A stretch of DNA of 64,000 nucleotides from positions 16,372,177 to 16,436,176 of the forward strand of contig NC_057791.1 of the NCBI RefSeq assembly GCF_014905175.1, written 5' to 3'. Positions 10,616 to 20,882 of this stretch are shown here, piece after piece; position 1 is the first letter of the stretch; the number at the start of each line of letters is the position of its first letter. The notes beneath the pieces were generated by a model. The model was not told the origin of the DNA, made no database searches, and saw only the letters and a list, made by a program, of their open reading frames with translations. The stretch is from Aphidius gifuensis (lineage: Eukaryota > Arthropoda > Insecta > Hymenoptera > Braconidae). The translations under genes and the position numbers were made by a program.

Positions 10616-12130
10616 ATCCATATATAGTAAACCCAAAGCCATATATTTCTCGGTATATAAAGCAGCTGAAAATTTTGATAACGAGTAACATGTACAATAT
10701 GCGTGTAGTTTTTGATCAACAAGTGGTTTAATTTTGTTTTAAAAAAATATTGTAAAACCATATTAATAATCATAAATTTCTTCAATATGTATCAAAATTT
10801 AATGTCTATATTTACATAATAAATTATCAAGTTTAATTTTAATGATTTAATAAACATAAATGATTAAATTTCAATGTGTTTACTTTTTTTTTTCTTGGCA
10901 TGATTTTTTATTATTTTCACTTTCATGATATTTTTTATTTTTTTATTATGATTATCCAATAGTTGACTGATAAAATATTGTTAATTATTTATATTTTATT
11001 CCAGGATTGTTAATTGTCTTTTCTGTTTTTATTTAAAAAATATATAAAATAATTTTGATAAAACATGAGCTATCTGGACTGAGACTCAATTCAGTTATAT
11101 TATATCAGTGTGTTCCTCTTAATTTATTAAATACTGAATTTTTTCTTTAATCCCAGACTTTAATATCATTGTCTAGATATTACTTGTGCTGCTTTATCAT
11201 TAAATGTAGCAGATATAACCTTGGGAATAATAGGAATTAATTTATATACAGTCATCTTGATTTTGCATTGTTTGATTTCCAGCTAATCCATTCTCCGCGT
11301 TAAACTTTTTCGGAAGAAGTGTGGAAAAAGTTATTTATATAAAATTATTTTAATTTATTTATTTAACAATAACAAGTACTTTAATTAATCAATAAATAAA
11401 GTTCGTTCATCAACAGAAGAAAATTACAATATGCATCTCAGGTACCAACTGGTAAATACATGACTCTATTATGTAAAGCCTTTTATTGTTATATGAACAT
11501 GTTATATGAAAGTTTAACCCTGCACATCATAAATATAAAAATATAAACTAATAAATTTTAAAATTACTTCCAACAATTTAAAAATTATAAAATAGAAAAA
11601 AAAGTATCAATCATTTGTTTTGTCATAAATAAAAAAATATTTAAGTGGATATAATTGTCCAAGAAAAAAAAAAAATAATTGATATACTTCAATTAAAGAT
11701 GACCCAAAGAAAATAAAACTTTCACCACATCCAATGGCGACATTGCAATTGATACTATTGATCACTATAATAAAAAAAAAATGTAATACAAAAAACCATA
11801 ATCAAAAGAAAGGAAATATAAAAAATAGTATCTTTTTTATTTTAATAACTTAAATAATAATCATAGTAATAATTTATAATTAATCAACAAGTATATAATT
11901 ATTGTTTAATTCTTTAACTCATAAATTCGTACAAATAAAGTAAAAAAGAAAGAAAAAAAAATTGGTGCTTTCATAAAAAGAGGTAACTCAAGGTGGGAGA
12001 CATCCAGTTTGAAAGTGTGAGCCGTGGAGAAAACAAGTCAAATAATAAAATAAGAGAAATATTTTTATAATAATAAATATATATATCAAAAAATTTAAAA
12101 AAAAAAAAAAAAACTTTGAGGATAAAAAAC
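10616..12130. other. Intergenic region, LRR copy 3 to chitin deacetylase
   Basis: The first ~550 bases repeat the copy 1 3' flank, including the degraded minus-strand fragment at about 11130-11260. After about 11375 the sequence is unique AT-rich DNA. No gene, tRNA or hairpin element was recognised. The leader of the next gene is expected in the last ~150 bases. Confidence 0.5.
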
Positions 12131-14765
12131 ATGCTTAGTTTGTTGTCATTTAGAAATGTGCTTGTTGCACTATTATTTCTAAAAACCGGTAAGACATATT
12201 CATCAAATTGTTATGTCCTATAAAAAGTTAAAAAAAAAAATAAATTAAATTTGTGTTTAAAAAATCAAATATATTTATCCAAAATTTGAGGTCGTATGAA
12301 TAGAAAAAAAATAAAATCAAGTAACACAGGAAGTTTCACTTCCTCTCTTGCAATACTAAAGTGAAAATAAATATAAAAAATAAATAGTAAATATTAATAA
12401 GCAGATAAAACAAAAAATAATGCAAAAAATAATGCAATGTATAAATGTGTATGTGTGTGTGTGATCTATATTATTTGCATCAATGCACTTTGCTTGCTTT
12501 GCTTGCACCAACTCCTTTCAAGGTGATGATAAAAATTAATTTAAAAAAAAACATTTTATATTCTAGAATATTTAAAAATCACTGAAGCAACACAATTACC
12601 ATCAACATCATCAACAACAGCATGTATAGAAAACAATAAATTTTACAGAAATCCAGATAGAATAGAAACAAGTATTTGGACATTAAATGAATGTGCCAAA
12701 TATTATCTTTGCTTAGGTAATAAATTAATTAATTAATTACGTAAAAAGATATTATATATTTTATTCTCATGGGGATTTTATTCGTTATTCAATTAGCAAA
12801 AACTAGTGCAGAATAAAAATAATAACAAGTTATTTTTAATTCACTTTCATTTTATATAATTTCACTTTTGTATTTATTTCTAGACAATGAAGTATTTGAA
12901 TTTAAATGTTCTGATGGATTACTATTCGATGTAACACGACAAATATGTGATTTTAAATCAAACGTTGATAATTGTGATGTGACATCAGGTAAATAAATTA
13001 ATAATAATAATTATGTATAATAATTTGTTATAAAAATAATTGATAAATATGATTTTTTTAATTTTTAAAAGTTATTTACAGAACCACAATCACCAAAGCC
13101 ACTTCTTGATGATGGTAATTGTAAAAATGGTAGTCTATCATGTGCTGATAATACATGTTTACCAGATATTTATTTTTGTGATGGAAGTATTGATTGTCCT
13201 GATGGTTCTGATGAAGGCTGGTGTGGTAAAAATATATTATAAAATTTATATTATAAAAATAGATAAATAATCAACACAACACTTCCTTATTGTTAATTAA
13301 ATTTTTTATAGATGAAAAAAATGATAAAAATGCAGCAAATAATTGTGATCCATTGAAGTGTAATCCACCAGAATGTTGGTGTTCATATGATGGAACAGAA
13401 GTACCAGGAAATATTAATATAACAGATATACCACAAATGATTGTTATAACATTTGATGATGCTATTAATTCAGAAAATTATGATTTATATTCAAGTATAT
13501 ATAATTAATTTATTCATGGAATTTTATTAATTTTTTAAATGAACAAAAAAAAAACAAGCAATAATTTCATATGTAAATGAATACTTTCTTTTTTTTTTTT
13601 TAAATTTATTTTTAGAACTTTTTAGTAATGAAAGAAAAAATCCAAACGGATGTCCAGTTAGAGCAACTTTCTATGTTAGTCATCATTATACTGATTATCG
13701 TGATGTACAAAAATTATGGAATATTGGACATGAAATTGCTGCTCATTCAATAACGTAATAATTTTTTAAAAAATATATAAATTATAGTAAAAATAATGAT
13801 AGAATAAAATTAATAAAATTTTAGACATCGTGGACCAGAAGAATGGTGGTCTAAAAATGCAACACTTGAAGATTGGTTTGATGAAATGATTGGTGTATCA
13901 AATATAATTCATAAATTTAGTGCTGTTAGATTAAATGAAATACGTGGTTTACGTGCACCATTTTTACAAGTTGGATGGAATCGTCAATTTTTGATGATGA
14001 AAGAATTTGGTTTTATATATGATTCATCAATAATAGCACCATTATCTGATCCACCAATATGGCCATATTCATTTGATTATCGTATACCACATTCTTGTGA
14101 TGAACAAGGTCAAAATTGTCCAACAAGATCTTATCCAGGTGTTTGGGAATTACCAATTAATCAACTTGTTGTTGGTGTATGTATTTATCATTAAATTATT
14201 TTGTTAATAATTATTTATCTGTTTCGTTTGTTGTTTTTTTTTTTTTAAGGAGTATGCATGTGCTGTTGTTGAAGAGTGTCCAACAGATATGAGCGTTGAA
14301 CAAGTATATGAAATGTTTATGTTAAATTTTGAAAGACATTATTTGACAAATCGTGCACCATTTGGATTACATTTTAACTCTATGTGGTTTAGAAAACCAA
14401 TGAATATTTTTGCATTTAATGTAAGTTAATTAATACTGCATTAATAATTATTTCTTAATCAATATTAATCGTATTTTTTTTTGCAGACTTTTATGGATTA
14501 TTTACTTAGTTTACCAGATGTTTATTTTGTAACGAGTAATCAAGTTATTGAATGGATGAAAAAACCAACATCTGTTGATGATTTATCATCATTTAAACCT
14601 TGGCAATGTAGTAGAAAAAAATTTACAACAAGTGAAATTGCATGTGATATACCAAATAGCTGTAAATTACCAAGTCAAGTATTAAAATCACAAAAATATT
14701 TAAATACTTGTTTTAAATGTCCAAAACAATATCCATGGCTTAGAAATGAAATTGGTGCTGATTAA
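12131..14765 (+). CDS. Chitin deacetylase with CBM14, LDLa and NodB-type domains
   Basis: Nine exons: 12131-12188, 12567-12716, 12884-12988, 13082-13225, 13312-13494, 13616-13754, 13825-14176, 14250-14420, 14487-14765; 526 residues. Order: a hydrophobic N-terminus acting as signal peptide, a six-Cys chitin-binding peritrophin-A domain (about 38-103), an LDL-receptor class A domain (about 112-152, ending CDGSIDCPDGSDE), then the carbohydrate esterase 4 fold. Metal-site motifs are present: TFDD (199-202) and HSITH (257-261). RAPF (303-306) and YDSS are also intact. The motif-5 position, His in relatives (LYFHSTWF-like, from memory), reads LHFNSMWF with Asn420. These enzymes deacetylate cuticle or peritrophic chitin outside the cell. 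The layout matches insect CDA1-3, closest to CDA3 from memory. An AATAAA lies at 14792. Confidence 0.88.
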
Positions 14766-15036
14766 ATATTAAATTAAATTTTTTTTTTATCAATAAAATT
14801 AAAGAAAAAAAAACACTCTTGTTTAATTATTTCGTCATATTAAATTACAAATATTTATTTGTTTTTTTATTTTAGCCACAACAAGTATTTTTATAATCAA
14901 AATGAACAAAAATATAAAAAACAATTATTTAAATTGTAAAATGATTTTTTGAGTGAAAAAAAAAATATCCCTGACATTTTAAACAATATTTTTCTATTGA
15001 TATTATTATTATGTATTTGAAGATAATTATTTTAAC
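14766..15036. other. Convergent 3' ends of chitin deacetylase and LSm7
   Basis: A ~270-base gap between two genes ending towards each other. It holds AATAAA (14792) for the plus-strand gene and TTTATT near 14850 and 14866 as possible signals for the minus-strand gene. Nothing else is seen. Confidence 0.5.
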
Positions 15037-15572
15037 TTAGCTGTCTTGTTGGATAAATGGATTTTGTATTGATTCCATTCCATCAACTGGACAAATTAAG
15101 ACAACAGATGTACCTCTGCAAACAACTAATCCCAATTGTCTTGTGTCTTGATTCAACTTGTATGGATCATCTGGATCTAAGGATACACAATAATCATTAA
15201 TAAAAAACTAATTATTTTTTATGATTTGTTTATCAATTATTTACCTCTGAGGTATTCTGTTGTACTGTCAAGAACCAAATTAAGAAGAGGATCATAACCC
15301 TTGAGGATACCTGCTGCTTCACGTCCACCAGCAAATTTAACTCTTATATTTTTTTCTAAATATTTTGATAAATCCAAGATACTTTCTTTCCTCTTTTTTT
15401 CCTTGTTTGGATCAATATTTTGTTGCTGTAATGTTTATTAATCATATGTAAATTACATTGTTGTTGTTATTGTTTATTTTTGTTTAATAAAAAATTAGTT
15501 TTAACAAACAAAAAATAAATGTATTAAATATCAAAAATTAATATTTTAATTGTTTATTGTACTCACCGACAT
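15037..15572 (-). CDS. LSm7: U6 snRNA-associated Sm-like protein LSm7
   Basis: Minus-strand exons 15567-15572, 15245-15425 and 15037-15176 give 108 residues, close to the usual ~103. The first exon holds only ATG TCG before GTGAGT. The Sm1 motif is seen as ILDLSKYLEKNIRVKFAGGREAAGILKGYD and following LNLVLD; Sm2 is LGLVVCRGTSVVLI. LSm7 is a subunit of the heptameric LSm2-8 ring, which binds the U6 3' oligo-U in the nucleus, and of LSm1-7, which promotes decapping in the cytoplasm. The gene ends head-to-head with RpL10Ab about 510 bases away, so the two may share a promoter region. Confidence 0.93.
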
Positions 15573-16084
15573 GATGTGTTTATTATTGTTTAAATGTTTT
15601 GTTGTTATTTATTTTTTTTTCGACAAAAAAAAACAACGTTATCGTTGTTGGTGTCTAATTATTATGATTTATGATCTGGAGGTTATGTTGCTTGTCAAAT
15701 GCCGGTATAAATTATTTTTATTCTAATTTTAATTAAACACATTTAAAAAAAAAATAATCAAGATAATTTATCAATTAATAATCATGAATTTTATTATTTA
15801 ATAATTGTTTTTTTTTTCATTTAAATTCTTTAATTATTTCAAGTTTTAATTATAATTAATTTTTGTAGTTTTCAAATATACGGAAATCGAAAAATACTCT
15901 ATCGTAATTTTCCATAAGTAATCTAGAAAATAGCAGCCATTTTGAAATGGCTATATCACCGGCAAAGCGACCTTCAACTAAAGTCCCTCTTGGTGCCCAA
16001 AAAATCTGAAGAAATCCATCCTTCATCGAATGCTCACGAACCCGTCTGGTCGTTGATCATTCACCAGCTTCATCAAGCTTCATC
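15573..16084. promoter_or_regulatory. Shared upstream region of LSm7 and RpL10Ab
   Basis: A 512-base divergent gap. Its right part (about 15940-16084) is GC-richer and probably carries the RpL10Ab leader; pyrimidine-rich candidates for a TOP start occur near 15985 and 16018. The middle is AT-rich with no other gene. Confidence 0.5.
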
Positions 16085-18149
16085 ATGGCGTAAGTACTAA
16101 TTGCAATTTGCAAATATTATAAAACCAATTACCATATTTGATAATTAAATAATATCTCAATTAGTATTAGCATTAATAATAATCAAGCCATTTTTTGATA
16201 AATTAAATTTGCCACATTTGTAAGCTCATATTTGAGGTTACTTTGTATAATTATTGAGTATTACCCTTCTGCAGTAGAGAGATAATATTAAATCTACATA
16301 TTATCTTTGGGACAACAGAAGGAAAATTAATCTAACATACACACAGAGTAGAGACGATTGTTCTATATAACATTGTGCTTAATTGTGTATGCTGACATTT
16401 CTCCTAAAAAACCATAATTTAATTAACTTGGTTCCACGTGGTCATTTTAGCTGGACAATTAGCTGGCTTCTTCAAAGCCCCAGCTTGTTTCTCCAAAGTA
16501 TATTCCAACTGTTCTAATTATATCCCTGCAATAATTTAAAATTTATATTAAAATTGTTACTAATTAATTTTTTTAATTATATATTTCAGCTCCAAAGTAT
16601 CACGTGATACACTCTACGAATGCGTCAATGCCGCCATTCAAGGATCACAAGAAAAAAAAAGAAATTTCGTTGAGACAATTGAGTTACAAATTGGACTCAA
16701 AAATTACGATCCACAGAAGGACAAGCGTTTCTCCGGAACAGTAAAGTATGTTTCTACCTGAATTTGAGAGTTCTTTTCGTATTTTATTTTCATGATATGA
16801 ATTTTGTCATTTATTTAAAAGTAGTATTTTTTTGATACACGAAAAGATCTTCTCATTTATATCAGGGAGCTGAGTTTTACTTGGCGGACCTGCACCCAGG
16901 GTCTTAAATTAATTGGGGAGGTTTTTACCGTCTTTATTGTTTAATCATATATTAAATAATAATTATATTTTTTTTTATTAACATGATCTTCTGATCTTGT
17001 TGGTAAGTCAATCACCTCACAATGAGACAGTCAAAATCTTGACAATAAAAAGACCAAAAAGAATACTTTAAGTCTTGTAAAAGCAATAATTAATGTGATT
17101 TTGTTTTTTGTTTAATTATAGATTGAAGAATATCCCAAGACCAAAAATGAAGGTATGCATTCTTGGTGATCAACAGCATTGTGACGAAGCCAAAGCAAAC
17201 AATGTTCCATTCATGGATGCTGAAGCTTTAAAAAAATTAAACAAAAACAAGAAACTCGTCAAGAAATTAGGTAAAAATTGTTTGAGATTTTTTTGTAAAT
17301 AAATTAGTAAATTCTTCCTAAAAAGCACCAACATTGTGTCAAAAACAATTTAGCTTTGTAGGTCGTCAACGGAAGTAGATTAAAAAAATTCAGCACCGGG
17401 TGTGTATGATGTTTAAACATGACATCAAACCTCAATCTGTGTTGAAACATTTAAAAAACAAAACTATAAAATTTACTTGTATAAATTGATTGTTGTATTT
17501 GTAAATTAATTGTTGGTTTTATTTGTTTAATTCTAGCTAAAAAATACGATGCTTTCTTGGCCAGTGAATCCTTGATCAAACAAATCCCACGTTTGTTGGG
17601 TCCAGGTTTGAACAAAGCTGGTAAATTTCCTGGTCTTTTGTCTCATCAAGAATCAATGACTGCCAAGATTGATGAAGTCAAAACAACAATCAAATTCCAA
17701 ATGAAAAAGGTAATTAATTTATTAAATAATTATCAAATTATTATTGTTATTATTGTACTTCCTAAAAAGCACCTGCATTGTGTCAAAAACAATCTAGCTT
17801 TGTAGGTCGTCAACGGAAGTAGATTAAAAAAAATTCAGCACCGGGTGTGTATGGTGTTTAAACATGACATCAAACCTCAATCTGTGTTGAAACAATTAAA
17901 TAAATTAATAATATTTATGATTGTTTAATTAATTTTTTATATAAAATAATTAACATATTTTTATTATCTATTTTTCAGGTACTTTGTTTGTCTGTTGCTG
18001 TTGGACACGTTGAAATGAGCCCAGATGAGCTTGTACAAAATGTTCATTTGTCAATTAACTTCTTGGTTTCACTTTTGAAAAAACACTGGCAAAATGTTCG
18101 TTCCCTCAACATTAAATCATCAATGGGAAAACCACAACGTTTATACTAA
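16085..18149 (+). CDS. RpL10Ab: 60S ribosomal protein uL1 (L10a)
   Basis: Exons 16085-16089, 16590-16745, 17122-17270, 17537-17709 and 17979-18149 give 217 residues, exactly the family's usual length. Exon 1 is only ATGGC; with the next exon it gives MASKVSRDTLYECVNAAIQG. Family landmarks are IPRPKMKVCILGDQQHCDEA, the LLGPGLNKAGKFP motif that contacts L1-stalk rRNA, and the C-terminus SSMGKPQRLY. The protein forms the L1 stalk of the large subunit and helps release E-site tRNA. Introns 1, 3 and 4 each carry a box H/ACA snoRNA, a common arrangement for ribosomal protein hosts. AATAAA at 18178. Confidence 0.96.
16265..16400 (+). ncRNA. Box H/ACA snoRNA in RpL10Ab intron 1
   Basis: Two hairpins in the required order. 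The first is closed by CCTTCTG (16265-16271) with CAGAAGG (16316-16322), followed at once by AAATTA (16324-16329), which fits the H box ANANNA. The second is closed by CATACACA (16336-16343) with TGTGTATG (16384-16391), followed by ACA (16395-16397) exactly three bases before the inferred 3' end. About 136 nt, typical for the class. Target pseudouridine not determined. Confidence 0.75.
17314..17452 (+). ncRNA. Box H/ACA snoRNA, copy 1, RpL10Ab intron 3
   Basis: The first hairpin is closed by CTTCC (17314-17318) with GGAAG (17371-17375), then H box AGATTA (17377-17382). The second is closed by TTCAGCAC with GTGTTGAA (one G-U pair), then ACA (17447-17449) plus three bases. The length is 139 nt. 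It is nearly identical to the RNA in the next intron, so the two arose by duplication. It should guide rRNA or snRNA pseudouridylation after intron processing. Confidence 0.85.
17758..17897 (+). ncRNA. Box H/ACA snoRNA, copy 2, RpL10Ab intron 4
   Basis: Same secondary structure as 17314-17452: CTTCC (17758-17762) with GGAAG, H box AGATTA (17821-17826), second stem TTCAGCAC with GTGTTGAA, ACA at 17892-17894. It differs from copy 1 by a few substitutions, mostly near the hairpin-1 bulge and loops, and by one extra A after the H box. The flanking intron sequence is unrelated, so identity stops at the RNA ends. Confidence 0.85.
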
Positions 18150-18452
18150 AAATGTATAATAGTTTATTTTTCATTTGAATAAACGATTCAATAATTTAAA
18201 AACAAATTTGTTTGTATTATTTTTTTTTACATCATTTTAATTAACATTTAGTATTGATGTTTATGTTGAACAATTTTATAAATTTATTTTTAATTAGCAA
18301 GATGTTTAAATGAATAATTTGATAGGGGCTTTGTTTTTCTTTTGGGTTGTATTGATTGATCAGTAAATTATTTGGATACCTTAATTTATTTCTACTAGAT
18401 AAACTAAATCAATTAAAATAACAGCTAAGAATTTAATTGTAAATTGTATTAT
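18150..18452. other. Convergent gap, RpL10Ab to P450
   Basis: About 300 bases between two 3' ends. Contains the RpL10Ab AATAAA (18178-18183). No gene or repeat seen. Confidence 0.5.
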
Positions 18453-20459
18453 TCATCTTGGAAGAACGAGAATATCAAATATTGGTGGTGAAAGGGTAAA
18501 GCCATCCATTCCTGTCATTGATGGTAAACTGTGTCCTGGTGGTAATTGAAACTCAAATTTTTGCAACAAACTAGAAACAAATAAAAAATGTCCATTCTTT
18601 GCCAAAGCTTCGCCCAAGCATTTTCTCCGACCTTGAATAACAAATTAATATTTCATTCAAATACTTGAAAACAAAACACAACATTTAAATAATAAATTTA
18701 AGTAACCTGCTCCAAAAGGCATCAACCATGGATCAACAACAAAAACACCATCTTCATTGATAAATCTTTCTGGTCTAAATACTTCTGGATCACCCCAATG
18801 TTCTTTATCCAAATGAACACTCATTATATTTGCAAGTAATGTATAATTCTTTTTAATATTAAAATTCATAAATTTTGTATTATCAATTGTACAACGATGA
18901 GGTATTGTAGTTGGTCCAATATTTGAAAGTCTTAAAACTTCAGCAAGTGTTGCATTTAAATATGGTAAACTAAAATTTAAATTATATTTTTAATAATTAC
19001 TTAATCTCTATGTATTATCAAAATTAACTTACGAATTTCTTGTTGTTATTGAGGGTAAATTATCTCTGCCAATAACTCTATCAAGTTCTTCATGAACTTT
19101 TGCTTGAACATGAGGATTTACTGTTAAATAATCCAGAGTAAAACCAATACTATTCGTTGTCGTATCAACACCAGCACTAAATAAATCCTTCAACAATGCA
19201 ATTAGTTCCATTTCTAAAATTGATAATAATATTATTTTTTAATTATTAAAAATTAAATAATAAACATTCAATTAACAATATTTAAGTACCATTAAATGAT
19301 GATGTTGGATCTTCTTCATGTTCTTTAATTTCCTCCAAATAAGTATCAATTAAATCTCTCATAATTCCAGGTTTTTTTGAGGCTTTGTGTGATGATACTT
19401 CTGCCTTTTAAATAAATCAATTATTAATTAATTTAAACAATTATTTTTCTGTTATTCTTACCGAAAAAAAAGACCACATTAGACGATATCTATCTGTGAT
19501 GGTTCTGTAGCCACTTAAACGTGGTGCAATAAATCTTAAAAATGGAAAATGATTCAACAAGCCACCAGATACATTTGATTCTCTGATTGAATCATTTAAT
19601 ATTTGAAGAGTCTTCATTATTTTTGCATCACCTTTTGCTACATCATATCTAAAATTTATTAATTTTGTTTTTCATTTACAAGCATCTTGACTATTTTCTT
19701 TGTAATTTAGTCTTTTTTTTTTTTTTATTATTACCGAGTACCTCCTATAAGTGACCATAAACTATTTATCACAGCTGAGTTGGTCAAGTTATTTAAATTT
19801 TTAATAACACCTTTTTTTGATAATGTTTCAATATTTTTAATTAAACCTCCAGCATCTTCGAGAATAAGTTCTTCCATTGTTTGTCTTCCCCATCCTAAAT
19901 CTTTTAGACATTTAATAGAAAACCTTAAAAAAAAAAAAAAAACCCACAATAAATATTGTTTAATAAAAATTAGATATTTTTTCTTGTATTTTTTTTTTGT
20001 TGCCTTCTTTGGTCTGTCCAAGTTTTTCCATCAGTAAAAAGAACACCACGTTTTTTTCCGTGGGTACGATGACTAAAGATAAAGCCATTTGGACGTCCAT
20101 CAAATTCACGACGATTTAACATTTCCATAACAGCATCATAGCCAGATATTATTATCAAAGGATTTCCAAAGCCAAGTCTAAGACCAACAACTGGACCATA
20201 TTCATTTGCCAATTGACACCATGCAGCACCATGTGAGCCAAATTTATCTACCAAATTTTTTAAATCAAATAAATTTCCAACAATTGGCAAACCTTTTGGA
20301 CCTTGAATTTACAAAAATTAATAGTTTATTAATTAATTAAATAATAATTTCAATGAAATCATTTATTTTACCATTTGGAAATGAAGATGGACGTCTCCAA
20401 GATAATATTAATTTTATAAAACAAATGAAAATACAAGTAACCAACAATGAAAACCACAT
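18453..20459 (-). CDS. Cytochrome P450, CYP2 clan
   Basis: Eight minus-strand exons: 20372-20459, 20004-20301, 19735-19923, 19462-19648, 19290-19404, 19033-19213, 18707-18969, 18453-18631; 499 residues, the normal length. It has an N-terminal hydrophobic ER anchor, the proline-rich FPNGPKGLPIVGN, WTDQRRF (C helix), the I-helix AGVDTTT, the K-helix EVLR (ExxR), FRPERF, and the heme loop PFGAGRRKCLGE with the Cys ligand. All residues needed for a monooxygenase are present. The DGRP...RGVLFTDG...W..QRRF pattern fits insect CYP2-clan subfamilies such as CYP15/303/304/305; the substrate cannot be told. The second intron starts GC, not GT. It lies 424 bases downstream of the MIP-like gene, same strand. 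Confidence 0.9.
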
Positions 20460-20882
20460 TTTAAGTGTCTTTTATTGATAAAACAAAATTAAATATCTTC
20501 ATGCATTGACGCTCAACTCAAAACTGTCGTTAATAACTTGAAAATTGAATAAAGAAAAAATTAAAATAACCACCTTTCACTCATATTGCCAAAGAGTCGA
20601 TTCAGCAATAGTAATTTTTTTTTTTTCTGTATCTATCTATAGCGATACACTGCATTCTTAACGCAACATTTAATATTGCAAAAAATTTTACATTAATGTC
20701 AATTTAAAATACACGTAACTTGTTATCAAATAATGTTTCTAAACTTCAACACGAAAGTGACAGTGAAGAGGATGTCCTTGATGTCTAATCTCCTCGGTAG
20801 ATTAACTTTCTCCAAATTTAAATAAACTTTAAAATGAAGGAAAAATGTATATTTTTATTTACAAAAAAATAAAAATTAACAA
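20460..20882. other. Gap between MIP-like gene and P450
   Basis: 423 bases between the stop of the upstream MIP-like gene and the P450 ATG. The part nearest the P450 (20460-20600) should hold its leader and promoter. No element was recognised. Confidence 0.45.

Noticed and set aside
13040..13270. 76-residue ORF in the chitin deacetylase region
   Set aside because: Wrong frame over the LDLa exon; the true frame gives the six-Cys domain.
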